A stretch of DNA of 64,000 nt. It comes from Larkinella rosea. GTDB taxonomy: Bacteria; Bacteroidota; Bacteroidia; Cytophagales; Spirosomataceae. Below are positions 8,143-16,196 of the stretch, one piece after another. The DNA is taken from positions 496,001 to 560,000 of the forward strand of contig NZ_RQJO01000009.1 of NCBI RefSeq assembly GCF_003858635.1. Reading direction: 5' to 3'. Both the position numbers and the translations under genes were made by a program. The notes beneath the pieces were generated by a model. That model was not told where the DNA came from. It worked only from the letters and a program-made list of their open reading frames with translations, and made no database searches. Within the stretch, counting starts at the first letter, position 1. Every line of letters begins with the position of its first letter.

Positions 8143-8176
8143 TACAGGGGCGCCACAATCCGGAGGGTTACAAATG

Positions 8177-8220
8177 ACCCGGTTGACCGACAAACGGAGA
8201 TCAACCGGGTTTGTTTTTTA
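8177..8220 (+). terminator. Rho-independent terminator
   Basis: ACCCGGTTGA (8177-8186) pairs perfectly with TCAACCGGGT (8201-8210) across a 14-nt loop, followed by TTGTTTTTTA. It ends the D-TA/hydrolase/membrane-protein run. Confidence 0.85.
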
Positions 8221-8267
8221 GAACGGTGTGGATATGGTTTCAATTTTTTATTCAGAGCAAAGAGGTT

Positions 8268-8344
8268 AGACGTGAGACAAGAGACTTTAAAAATTGGCCA
8301 AATTGTGTTTTAGTCTCTATTCTCTTGTCTCAAATCTCATGTCT
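8268..8344. repeat. Intergenic inverted repeat, family E (GTGAGACAAGAGAC type)
   Basis: The left arm, about 8268-8292, starts AGACGTGAGACAAGAGAC; the right arm, about 8308-8344, reads the complement in degenerate form (GTCTCTATTCTCTTGTCTCA, then ATCTCATGTCT). The arms are built of GAGAC/AAGAG units, and the right arm has one unit more than the left. It ends 5 nt before the stop codon of the next gene. Confidence 0.7.
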
Positions 8345-8348
8345 ATTT

Positions 8349-8711
8349 TTACACTTCAAACGGAAGTTCGTATTCTTTGATGACCGGTTTGGACGAGCGG
8401 GTTTTTACCTCGACCCGGGCTTTGAGCGGAGAACCGATGATCAATGAATTTTTGATGTACTGATCTTCGTAATACGTCCAGGAATAATCGGTTAGTAAAT
8501 ATTCGCTAACGCCCGCTTTGTGAGCCTGATACGCCAGACGTTCCACAAACAACGGTTCGTAGTTGATGATGTTTCCCATGTACATCACCTGGATGCCGGG
8601 TCGCGATTCGTTGCCGAGTTCGGTGCAGCCGAGGACGGCGATTTTCAGGGACGAACCATCTTCGAGGTCCTTGACGGCCCATTCTTCGATCACGGTTTTT
8701 ACATTAGCCAT
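8349..8711 (-). CDS. Hypothetical small soluble protein
   Basis: The product has 120 residues, acidic to neutral, with no signal peptide or membrane segment. It has a plausible alpha/beta pattern (LKIAVLGCTELG, GIQVMYMGNIINYEPLFVER, YLLTDYSWTYYEDQYIKNS, ARVEVKTRSSKPVIKEYELP). Coding character is good and the start (ATG 8711) is preceded by a normal intergenic gap. I do not recognise the family. Confidence 0.65.
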   Translation of the reverse strand: MANVKTVIEEWAVKDLEDGSSLKIAVLGCTELGNESRPGIQVMYMGNIINYEPLFVERLAYQAHKAGVSEYLLTDYSWTYYEDQYIKNSLIIGSPLKARVEVKTRSSKPVIKEYELPFEV

Positions 8712-8834
8712 TGTTGCGTTGGTTTTGCGTTGAACGATGACTCAAATGTAAAGCGGTTTCGGAACCGCCACCATCCGGATTTGACAACGAGCGGTTTTGG
8801 GTGGATAACTGGCGTAAATGAGAGTCATTCCGGT

Positions 8835-9731
8835 TCAGATTTTGGCTTTTTCCGGCAAAATGACCCGCAAATGTCCCGGCCAGATTTCAGCCGTCAATTC
8901 CCGGATTCTTCCCCGGTATTCCCCGTCGATCTGAAAATACGCTTTCCGTTTGGTGACGATATGGACCGAGGTGGCCGGAAAAATTTCAATGTATTTCGGA
9001 TCGAACGGACGGAAGTGAATAAACATTCGTAAGATGGAAAGCAGCGAAAGTTTGCGGATGACGACTACCTCAAATTTGCCATCGGCCACATCGCCATCGG
9101 GGTTGATAACCGCACCCGTTCCGTACATCCGGGCGTTGGCGAGCACAACCATAAAAGCCGCACGATGCACCACTTCGTCGCCGGTATTGATCTGTAGTTT
9201 CAGGAGCCGTCTTCGCATCAGAACCCGTAACACGCCCCGGGCGTAGCCGATTTTACCGCGCATTTTGCCTTCATCGAAATATTTCACCAACTGGGCGTTC
9301 ATGCCGATGTCGCTCAGGTGCAGGCAATGTTCGGTGCCGTTGACGCAAATCAGGTCGATCGGTTTTTCAAGGCCGTTGACTAACACTTCCAGACTTCCCT
9401 CCAGGGTTGCCGGAATATTCAATTCTTTGGCCATGCCGTTTGCCGATCCCGCCGGAATAATCCCCAGCGGTATCTTGGCGTTTAAAGCGTGTTCAGCCAC
9501 AAATTTGATAGTCCCATCTCCGCCCACAGCCACCAGACGGTCGGGCCGATAGGATTCAATGTGTTTGGGAAGTTCAGTGTCGTCATTTTTACCGTCCAGC
9601 AGGAACAGTTCGGCCGAATGAGGTTGTTTTTCGAAGAAAGCACGGATGCCCGATTCCCAGGTAGATTTGTCCTGTCCGCCGGAAATCGGGTTGATGGCGA
9701 ACAAAAATTTTAACTTTTTAGCTTCCTGCAT
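8835..9731 (-). CDS. Diacylglycerol kinase-family lipid kinase (YegS/BmrU-like)
   Basis: The product has 298 residues, normal for the family. The N-terminal DAGK catalytic domain has FAINPISGGQ (phosphate loop, residues 11-20), the GGDGT nucleotide motif (70-74) and GIIPAGSANGMAKEL; the C-terminal beta-rich lobe has YGTGAVINPDGDVADGKFEV. These enzymes phosphorylate diacylglycerol or related lipids with ATP at the membrane face. The neighbouring, divergently read gene encodes a predicted phosphatidate phosphatase, so the two could run opposite reactions on phosphatidic acid (inference). Confidence 0.92.
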   Translation of the reverse strand: MQEAKKLKFLFAINPISGGQDKSTWESGIRAFFEKQPHSAELFLLDGKNDDTELPKHIESYRPDRLVAVGGDGTIKFVAEHALNAKIPLGIIPAGSANGMAKELNIPATLEGSLEVLVNGLEKPIDLICVNGTEHCLHLSDIGMNAQLVKYFDEGKMRGKIGYARGVLRVLMRRRLLKLQINTGDEVVHRAAFMVVLANARMYGTGAVINPDGDVADGKFEVVVIRKLSLLSILRMFIHFRPFDPKYIEIFPATSVHIVTKRKAYFQIDGEYRGRIRELTAEIWPGHLRVILPEKAKI

Positions 9732-9754
9732 GTTCCTGAGTTAGTTCGATAAAA

Positions 9755-9876
9755 TGGTTTACGGTTTTCGGGATACGATTTTCCGTTTTTGCTGGACCGG
9801 CGCTGCGATGGATGGCGGGCGCACGAAACCGGAGCGCGTCAGCCACCGTAAACCGTAAACTGAAAACCGAATACTT
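9755..9876. repeat. Intergenic inverted repeat, family A
   Basis: The left arm, about 9755-9795, holds GGTTTACGGTTTTCGGGATA; the right arm, about 9833-9876, holds GCGCGTCAGCCACCGTAAAC, then CGTAAACTGAAAACCGAATA. The hairpin is imperfect and separates the divergent lipid kinase and App1-like genes, ending 18 nt before ATG 9894. Confidence 0.75.
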
Positions 9877-9893
9877 TTTCCAATAAACAAAGA

Positions 9894-10943
9894 ATGAAGG
9901 CAAGTGGCGGATTAAAACATAAAATCTTACGATGGCTCCGGATTAGCGACGAGCCCGTTGTGAAAGTTTACCGGGGGTATGTTCATCAGCAGAAGATTGT
10001 CGTGTTTGGTCACGTATTGCGCCGGAGCCCGCTGCCCCGTCAGAAATACCGCCAGAATTTCTGGATCAATTCCTTTTCGCTGCTGCGACTTTTTATGATG
10101 CGACCGGTTTCGGGCGCCACGGTGAAAGCGAACGGCATTCGGGAAGATGTGCGGTTTATTACCGAAAAAGACGGTTTTTTTCGGCTGGAATGGACGTCCG
10201 ACGAACCCATCGCACCAGGCTGGCATCCGGTGAAAGTCGATTTGATTACGGAAAACCTGGGTCCGGAAAATCCGGTGGCCACGGGCGAAGGCGAAGTCTA
10301 TCGCTCGCATTCAACGCAATACGGTTTTGTGTCCGACATCGACGATACGTTCCTGATTTCGCACTCGGCCAATCTGCGCAAACGGATTCACGTGATGCTG
10401 AGCGAAAACGCCCACAGCCGCGACCCGTTCGAAGATGTGGTCAGGCATTACCAGTTGCTGGCACGCGCCGAAACGGATGCCAATGCTCCGAATCCGTTCT
10501 TTTACGTGTCGAGTAGCGAGTGGAATCTGTACGACTACATTCTGACGTTCTGCGAAAAGAACGACATGCCCGACGGCATCTATTTGCTGAGCCAGATCAA
10601 ACGGTTTCGCGAAGTCTGGAAAACCGGTCAGAACAAACACGTCACCAAATTTGCGCGGATTGTCCGAATTCTGGAAGCGTTTCCCGAAATGAAATTTGTG
10701 TTGCTGGGCGATGATACGCAGGAAGATCCTAATATTTATACGTCTCTGGTTCAACACTTTCCGACCCAGATTCGCTGCGTTTACCTGCGTCGGGTGCACA
10801 AAGATAATGAAGTCCGTACGCAGGGCTTTGTCGATCAGATTATTGCCGCTGGCGTACCCTGTTGTTATTTCAAACACAGCGCCGAAGCCATTCGACATTC
10901 CGCCCGAATTGGATTGGTGGAAAAACCGGAGGTGAAAGAATAG
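9894..10943 (+). CDS. App1-like phosphatidate phosphatase (DUF2183)
   Basis: The product has 349 residues. Residues about 143-310 form the App1 catalytic domain of HAD type: GFVSDIDDTFLISHS with the DxDxT nucleophile motif (148-152), PFFYVSSSEWNLYDYIL, LSQIKRFREVWKTGQNKH and FVLLGDDTQEDPNIY. Fungal App1 dephosphorylates phosphatidic acid to diacylglycerol. The N-terminal 140 residues are a beta-sandwich extension common in bacterial members (GFFRLEW, HPVKVDLI). No signal peptide is evident. It lies divergent to the lipid kinase. Confidence 0.88.
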   Translation: MKASGGLKHKILRWLRISDEPVVKVYRGYVHQQKIVVFGHVLRRSPLPRQKYRQNFWINSFSLLRLFMMRPVSGATVKANGIREDVRFITEKDGFFRLEWTSDEPIAPGWHPVKVDLITENLGPENPVATGEGEVYRSHSTQYGFVSDIDDTFLISHSANLRKRIHVMLSENAHSRDPFEDVVRHYQLLARAETDANAPNPFFYVSSSEWNLYDYILTFCEKNDMPDGIYLLSQIKRFREVWKTGQNKHVTKFARIVRILEAFPEMKFVLLGDDTQEDPNIYTSLVQHFPTQIRCVYLRRVHKDNEVRTQGFVDQIIAAGVPCCYFKHSAEAIRHSARIGLVEKPEVKE

Positions 10944-10951
10944 CCCGCTTT

Positions 10952-11719
10952 TCAAAAAACAGCCTTCATCACAATCCGTTTAAACGGATAAAAAACCGGT
11001 GCTTTTGCAAACTGTTTTTGCAGGCGGTTTTTGAATTCGTTTATAAACCGGTGCTGGTTTTCGTCGTTTAATTTTTCGGTATACGGAATTAAAGTCGTTC
11101 CCGACGCCCACTCATAAAGTGCCGTTGAATCTGACACAACCAGTGGATAAATCTTTTCGAAAACCGTTATTTCCCGGCCGCCATTCTCAAATAACAAGCG
11201 CGCATATTGCTCAATTTCTAAAACCGGTGGAGTCCGTTGCCAGCCCTGTAATTGGGTTTTAAAAGGTTCTTCGTCAGCCAGATCGTTCAACATTTTATTC
11301 AGGGCGTTGTGATGTTGTGCCGGGAGCTGGATGGCTAATTGCCCAGTTGGTTTGAGAAGGGAAATGATTTTTGGCAACAGGGCTTCGTGGTCATCGACCC
11401 ACTGAATGGCGGCATTGGAAAAAACCAGATCCCACTTTTTGTCGGAATTTCGAACCTGATCTTCAATGGATTTCTGCTCGAACCGGACCTGCTCATTGGC
11501 AAAGGGGAGTGAGTCATTCAGCATTTCCTGCGAAGAGTCAACGCCCAGCACATTGGAATAGGGGAGGGCATCGGCGAGTTTGCGGGTCAGTTCGCCGGTT
11601 CCGCAACCCAGGTCAATGACGTCCATACGCTCGCGGACTTCGATCAACGCCAGTACGTCATAAAAAGGGGCAAACCGCTCGGATTTGAACTTGTTGTAGG
11701 TGTCTGGGTTCCAGGCCAT
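10952..11719 (-). CDS. SAM-dependent methyltransferase (trans-aconitate methyltransferase-like)
   Basis: The product has 255 residues. It starts MAWNPDTYNKFKSERFAPFYD, as in Tam-type enzymes, followed by motif I VIDLGCGTGELTRKLA (residues about 35-50), the acidic loop LGVDSSQEML, and FSNAAIQWVDDHEALLPKI. Trans-aconitate 2-methyltransferase methylates and detoxifies trans-aconitate; exact substrate specificity is not certain from sequence. It is convergent with App1, only 8 nt apart. Confidence 0.85.
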   Translation of the reverse strand: MAWNPDTYNKFKSERFAPFYDVLALIEVRERMDVIDLGCGTGELTRKLADALPYSNVLGVDSSQEMLNDSLPFANEQVRFEQKSIEDQVRNSDKKWDLVFSNAAIQWVDDHEALLPKIISLLKPTGQLAIQLPAQHHNALNKMLNDLADEEPFKTQLQGWQRTPPVLEIEQYARLLFENGGREITVFEKIYPLVVSDSTALYEWASGTTLIPYTEKLNDENQHRFINEFKNRLQKQFAKAPVFYPFKRIVMKAVF

Positions 11720-11771
11720 TGAACGTTTGTTTTGTAGCTAAGGGTTTGAATTTCAATAAAGTAACTATACG

Positions 11772-14390
11772 TTACTGCCCGCCCAACTCCGGCATGAGCT
11801 CTTTCAGTATTTTTTGCGCGGCTACCGAAATAACCGTGCCCGGTCCGAAAACACCTTTCACGCCCGCATCGTAGAGAAACTGGTAATCCTGCGCGGGTAT
11901 TACTCCGCCCGCAATGACCAGAATGTCGGCCCGGTCGATTTTCTTCAATTCTTCGATCAATTGTGGAATCAGCGTTTTATGCCCCGCTGCCAGACTCGAT
12001 ACGCCAACAACGTGAACATCGTTTTCAGCGGCTTGACGGGCCACTTCTTCCGGTGTCTGGAAAAGAGGTCCCATATCGACATCAAAGCCCAGATCGGCGA
12101 AGCTGGTCGCGATGATTTTGGCACCCCGATCGTGGCCGTCCTGTCCCATTTTAGCGACCAGAATCCGGGGGCGACGACCTTCCCGTTCGGCAAACCGGTC
12201 GGTGAACTGGCGGGCGAGCCGGAAGTTTTCATCATCGGATACTTCGGCGGAATAAATCCCCGACACGGCGCGGATGGTGGCTTTGTGACGGCCAAATGCT
12301 TTCTCCATAGCGTACGAAATTTCTCCTAAGGTGGCGCGGTAACGGGCCGCTTCGATGGCAAGGGCGAGGAGGTTTGATTCCTTGAACCCCGCCCCCGACC
12401 CCTCCCCCGTAGGGAGGGGAAAAGTGGACTGATTAGGTAACTCGACTGCTTCTTTAATTTTGGATAAGACGATATTCATACTATTAATGACCTCGTCATT
12501 AGTGAAACGGATTACCCGTAACCCATTAGCATTCAGATACTCCGTTCTTAGCGCGTCATATGCCTGTTGTTTTGCATGTATTTCGCCGTCGACTTCAATA
12601 ACTAACTGTTTGTCAAGCGACACAAAGTCAACAATAAAATCCTGGATAGCGTGTTGCCGGCAGAATTTTGTATTGAGCAATCGTTTACCTCGTAGTTGTT
12701 CCCATAACAGTTCTTCCGCTTTTGTAGGCTCTTTCCGGCTTGCACGAGCAAAGTTTTTAAGCACTTTCCACTTCTCTGCCTCGCTATTGAAAAATGGTCT
12801 CGTGCCAAATGTCTCTGGTCCTTCTCCCCTCCCTACGGGGGAGGGGCTGGGGGTGGGGTTCATAGCTGCGTCAGTTAGCGCCTGCAGTGCTGCTTCAACC
12901 TTCTCCGTATTCCGTTTCTGCTTTATTTCGTTAATCCGCCGGATTTGACCCTCGCGAACCGCTTGATTATCAACTTCCAGCAACTCGATTTCTTTCTCGG
13001 ATTCGGGCCGGTATTTGTTCACCCCGACAATGACGTCCTTGCCGGAATCGATCCGGGCCTGTTTGCGGGCGGCTGCTTCCTCGATGCGCAGTTTGGGCAA
13101 ACCGGTTTCGATGGCCTTGGTCATGCCGCCGAGCGCTTCCACTTCCTGAATCAGTGCCCCGGCTTTCTGGATCAATTGATCGGTCAGGTATTCAACGTAA
13201 TACGAACCGCCCCACGGGTCAACAATGGCGGTAACATCGGTTTCGTATTGCAAATAAAGCTGCGTGTTGCGGGCAATTCGGGCCGAAAAATCGGTGGGCA
13301 GGGCAATCGCTTCGTCGAGCGAATTGGTGTGCAACGACTGCGTATGACCCAAAACGGCCGCCAGCGCTTCCACACACGTTCGGGCTACGTTGTTGAACGG
13401 ATCCTGTTCGGTCAGGCTGTAGCCACTTGTCTGACAATGGGTTCGCAACGCCAGCGATTTCGGATTTTTCGGATCGAACGATCTGACTAGTGTCGCCCAC
13501 AAAACCCGGGCCGCCCGCATTTTGGCAATTTCCATGAAATGGTTCATGCCGATTCCCCAGAAAAACGACAGGCGGGGCGCAAAGTCGTCGATGTTCATCC
13601 CGGCTTTCAGACCCGTCCGGATGTATTCCAGGCCGTCGGCCAGCGTATACGCCAGTTCGATGTGGGCGGGCGCTCCTGCTTCGTGCATGTGATAACCGCT
13701 GATGCTGATGGAGTTGAACTTCGGCATGTAGCGACTTGTGTAGGCAAAAATATCGCCGACCAGGCGCATCGACGGTTCGGGCGGATAGATGTACGTGTTT
13801 CGCACCATAAACTCCTTCAGAATGTCGTTCTGAATCGTTCCCGACAACTGTTCCGGCCGAACGCCCTGTTCCTCGGCGGCCACGATGTAAAACGCCAGAA
13901 TCGGCAAAACCGCTCCGTTCATGGTCATCGACACCGACATCTGATCGAGCGGAATCTGATCGAACAGAATTTTCATGTCCTCAACGGTATCGATGGCAAC
14001 CCCGGCTTTTCCGACATCCCCGAACACGCGAGGATGATCCGAATCGTAACCCCGGTGGGTTGCCAGATCGAACGCAACCGAAAGCCCTTTTTGCCCGGCG
14101 GCCAGATTCCGGCGGTAAAAAGCATTGGAATCTTCCGCCGTCGAAAAACCGGCATACTGGCGAATGGTCCACGGCTGTGTCACGTACATGCTGCTGTACG
14201 GTCCGCGCAAAAACGGCGGAATTCCGGCCACGGAGCCGAGGTGCTGCGCATTGACGAGGTCAGCGGGTTCGTACTGCGGTTTTATTTTAATGCCCTCGGA
14301 AGTGACGAAAGGACGTGCGGAGCTGGTAGCCGACGGCGGTTTTGAGTCGGCGGAGGGTTGAGGGGGTGTCGTCTTGAAAGTCGGGCGCAT
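11772..14390 (-). CDS. mutB: Methylmalonyl-CoA mutase large (catalytic, B12-binding) subunit with an inserted DUF559 domain
   Basis: The product has 872 residues; normal MutB is about 710-720. Residues 1-507 are the substrate-binding TIM barrel ([49 protein letters not shown]). Residues about 670-872 are the linker end and cobalamin domain with [19 protein letters not shown] (His753 the axial cobalt ligand) and FGPGTVI. Residues 510-669 are foreign to the family: a DUF559 nuclease domain (FCRQH..., IVDF with Asp588, VIEVDG with Glu599 and Asp601) flanked by Pro/Gly-rich peptides read from the inverted repeats. Removing the insert leaves about 712 residues, so both mutase domains look intact. 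The enzyme interconverts methylmalonyl-CoA and succinyl-CoA and needs MutA, encoded 20 nt upstream. Whether the product is active, cleaved or spliced is not known. Confidence 0.93.
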   Translation of the reverse strand: MRPTFKTTPPQPSADSKPPSATSSARPFVTSEGIKIKPQYEPADLVNAQHLGSVAGIPPFLRGPYSSMYVTQPWTIRQYAGFSTAEDSNAFYRRNLAAGQKGLSVAFDLATHRGYDSDHPRVFGDVGKAGVAIDTVEDMKILFDQIPLDQMSVSMTMNGAVLPILAFYIVAAEEQGVRPEQLSGTIQNDILKEFMVRNTYIYPPEPSMRLVGDIFAYTSRYMPKFNSISISGYHMHEAGAPAHIELAYTLADGLEYIRTGLKAGMNIDDFAPRLSFFWGIGMNHFMEIAKMRAARVLWATLVRSFDPKNPKSLALRTHCQTSGYSLTEQDPFNNVARTCVEALAAVLGHTQSLHTNSLDEAIALPTDFSARIARNTQLYLQYETDVTAIVDPWGGSYYVEYLTDQLIQKAGALIQEVEALGGMTKAIETGLPKLRIEEAAARKQARIDSGKDVIVGVNKYRPESEKEIELLEVDNQAVREGQIRRINEIKQKRNTEKVEAALQALTDAAMNPTPSPSPVGRGEGPETFGTRPFFNSEAEKWKVLKNFARASRKEPTKAEELLWEQLRGKRLLNTKFCRQHAIQDFIVDFVSLDKQLVIEVDGEIHAKQQAYDALRTEYLNANGLRVIRFTNDEVINSMNIVLSKIKEAVELPNQSTFPLPTGEGSGAGFKESNLLALAIEAARYRATLGEISYAMEKAFGRHKATIRAVSGIYSAEVSDDENFRLARQFTDRFAEREGRRPRILVAKMGQDGHDRGAKIIATSFADLGFDVDMGPLFQTPEEVARQAAENDVHVVGVSSLAAGHKTLIPQLIEELKKIDRADILVIAGGVIPAQDYQFLYDAGVKGVFGPGTVISVAAQKILKELMPELGGQ
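12383..12420 (+). repeat. Terminal inverted repeat of the DUF559 cassette (left copy)
   Basis: It begins TGAACCCC and contains CCCCTCCCCCGTAGGGAGGG, itself a small hairpin. It matches the reverse complement of 12825-12862 at 35 of 38 positions. Confidence 0.9.
12825..12862 (-). repeat. Terminal inverted repeat of the DUF559 cassette (right copy)
   Basis: It contains CCCTCCCTACGGGGGAGGGG and ends GGGGTTCA; it is the inverted partner of 12383-12420 with three mismatches. Confidence 0.9.
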
Positions 14391-14410
14391 ACCGGTTTGG
14401 CGGATATAAG

Positions 14411-15805
14411 TTATTCAAAACGTTCGGCTAACCGTCGTTCGGCTAAGCCCGGTTCGTTAGTAGGGGAACGTTCGGGGCTGGCAACGGCCGCTTCGTTGCT
14501 CCGAAACTTCGTTACGCCCACCAGAATTCGCCCATTTTCCACGGCATCAACTTTGGCCTGATACGCCTTGTCGATTTCTTCCTGAATAAAACCGCTTTCG
14601 ACTGCTTTCAACAAACCGCCCAGGTTTTCCACTTTCAAAAACAAGTCCCAGGCCGATCCAACCAATTGTTTCGTCAACGTTTCGAGGTAATACGAACCCG
14701 CCGATGGGTCGAGCGTTTTGTCCAGGTGCGCTTCTTCCTTCAGCAAAATCGAAATGTTGCGGGCAATCCGGTTGGAAAACGCGTCGGGTTCTTCGAAAAC
14801 CGCATCGTACGGATGAATGGTCAGCGAATCACACCCACCGATTACGGCAGCCATGGCTTCGGTTGTCGCCCGGAGCAGGTTGTTGTAGGGCGTGGCTGTG
14901 GAATCATAAAACGTTGACGTTTGAGCGTGGATAAATGAGGATTGAGGAATTGGTCCGCCGGCTTGGATGAACGATGCATCATAAAAGGCTAAAAGCCGCT
15001 GCCAGAGGATGCGGAGCGCGCGGAGCTTGGCGATTTCAGTGAAATAACTCGTTCCGACGGACACCGACAACGCGGTTTTCGGAGCGATTTGCTCAACGGT
15101 TAATCCGGAATCCGTCAACCGGTCATACAGGTCAACGACCGTATTCAGGGTAAAAGCAAGTTCCTGCGTGGCCGTTGCTCCGGAGTTGTGAAAAACCGTA
15201 CTTCCGGCAGTAATGGTTCGGAACTGAGGAGAATTCAGGGTCAGCCGTGTGGCTTCAGTTACCTGCGCAATAGCTTCTTTCGGATCATTTCCGAACTGGA
15301 GACGACGGGCAATCGGCTCATCGAAAAATCCGCCTTTCAGTTGATACGGCAAAAACCGGTTCAGGGCGTTGGCCGCCTGCCCTGATTGTCCGTTGGTCCG
15401 GAGCCAAACCGGCGTCTCACTCAGTTTCAGGCCATTTAGCAGCCGGAGCCAATCCAGTTGAGCAACCTCAAAACCGCTCAGGTCGATCCGAAAACCGTCC
15501 GCACCTTTCGTGAGCCAATCCCGCAGGATCGTGTTGGTTTCCTGTTCAGTCGTGAATGGTACATCGGGAACCGTTAGCCAGCCCAGCGGTCGACCAGTTG
15601 TCAAGGTTGATCGGTTTTCGGTACGTGACTGATTAGCAAGGTCTTCGGCAGTGTAAAATGGTTCTGTCTCAAGGCCGTCCAGCGTTGTTCGATTCAGCGA
15701 TTCAATGGATTTTCCTTTCAGGTCGGTTGTAACCTGCTGAATCCATTCCGCTTTGGTGACGGACGGAAACCATTTTTGTATAGTGAGATCGGGCATAACG
15801 AACAT
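14411..15805 (-). CDS. mutA: Methylmalonyl-CoA mutase small subunit
   Basis: The product has 464 residues, the short bacterial form that keeps only the mutase barrel. Family features are [33 protein letters not shown] at the N-terminus, the [29 protein letters not shown] helix, and [14 protein letters not shown]. There is no cobalamin-binding DxHxxG motif, as expected of the non-catalytic partner. It precedes mutB by 20 nt on the same strand and should form a heterodimer with it, linking propionyl-CoA and succinyl-CoA metabolism. ATG 15796 (MPDL) is an equally likely start. Confidence 0.9.
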   Translation of the reverse strand: MFVMPDLTIQKWFPSVTKAEWIQQVTTDLKGKSIESLNRTTLDGLETEPFYTAEDLANQSRTENRSTLTTGRPLGWLTVPDVPFTTEQETNTILRDWLTKGADGFRIDLSGFEVAQLDWLRLLNGLKLSETPVWLRTNGQSGQAANALNRFLPYQLKGGFFDEPIARRLQFGNDPKEAIAQVTEATRLTLNSPQFRTITAGSTVFHNSGATATQELAFTLNTVVDLYDRLTDSGLTVEQIAPKTALSVSVGTSYFTEIAKLRALRILWQRLLAFYDASFIQAGGPIPQSSFIHAQTSTFYDSTATPYNNLLRATTEAMAAVIGGCDSLTIHPYDAVFEEPDAFSNRIARNISILLKEEAHLDKTLDPSAGSYYLETLTKQLVGSAWDLFLKVENLGGLLKAVESGFIQEEIDKAYQAKVDAVENGRILVGVTKFRSNEAAVASPERSPTNEPGLAERRLAERFE

Positions 15806-15814
15806 CTTAAAGGG

Positions 15815-15949
15815 GAATGGTTGGATGGTTAAAAATGGTTAGATGGCTTTCATTACAGCAGCGATCGTGAATCACTCAAACTACGTTATCTGGTTAACCG
15901 TCGAAACCATTTTGAATCATTCAACCCTCAAAACCATTCAACCATTTTT
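15815..15949. repeat. Intergenic inverted repeat, family F (ATGGTTGGATGGTT type)
   Basis: The left arm, about 15815-15847, holds GAATGGTTGGATGGTT and ATGGTTAGATGG; the right arm, about 15904-15949, holds AACCATTTTGAATCATTCAA and AAAACCATTCAACCATTTTT. Arms consist of degenerate ATGGTTRGATGGTT units. It lies directly upstream of mutA within the mutA-dnaA divergent gap. Confidence 0.7.
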
Positions 15950-16196
15950 TCAAAGTTAGGTCTTTTCGGAGTAAAGCCACAGCAGAATCCGCGACTGTCC
16001 ACCTCTGGGTTGTATTATTTTTATAATCTATTTTACTGTATTGATAGATAAAAAATCGGGCCGTATTTTTATCCGCTCAGAGTTGGGTAAGCCACCTTGT
16101 CTGCTCTGATTTTTTTTCTACTTTTGTCTCCCTTTTTTCACCCACCGGGCTAATTGTCGCTTGGCAATTTAGCTTTATGTTGGCAAAAATGTAACT
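15950..16196. other. Non-coding remainder of the mutA-dnaA intergenic region
   Basis: The whole gap (15806-16196, 391 nt) has no gene. Besides the family F repeat and the dnaA promoter, it holds an A/T-rich tract at about 16010-16070. I find no cluster of TTATCCACA-type DnaA boxes, so I see no evidence for oriC here. Confidence 0.6.
16097..16126 (+). promoter_or_regulatory. Probable dnaA promoter (Bacteroidota -33/-7 type)
   Basis: TTG at 16097-16099, a 19-nt spacer and TACTTTTG at 16119-16126 match the Bacteroidota consensus TTG-N19-TAnnTTTG. Transcription would start near 16133, giving a leader of about 65 nt. Confidence 0.6.

Larger units (their letters stand above)
12383..12862 (-). mobile_element. 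DUF559 endonuclease cassette inserted in frame in mutB
   Basis: A 480-bp (160-codon) segment lies between near-identical inverted ends and keeps the mutB frame. It encodes a DUF559 domain, part of the Vsr-like PD-(D/E)XK nuclease group, with the order [55 protein letters not shown]. The catalytic acidic residues are present. No transposase, integrase or intein (Hint) motifs are found, so movement would depend on the nuclease plus host repair, or on another source. G/C-rich ends read as [11 protein letters not shown] and [12 protein letters not shown]. No obvious target duplication is visible. Confidence 0.82.

Noticed and set aside
12383-12862. Intein in mutB
   Set aside because: No Hint-domain motifs (N-terminal Cys/Ser block, TxxH, C-terminal HN) flank the nuclease; the flanks are repeat-encoded Pro/Gly peptides.
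12460-12948. Long open frame on the plus strand across the DUF559 insert
   Set aside because: It is antisense to a clearly recognisable DUF559 domain and has no family features.
13539-14345. 268-codon open frame on the plus strand opposite mutB
   Set aside because: Shadow of the highly conserved mutB frame; its His/Arg/Gly-rich product has no family features.
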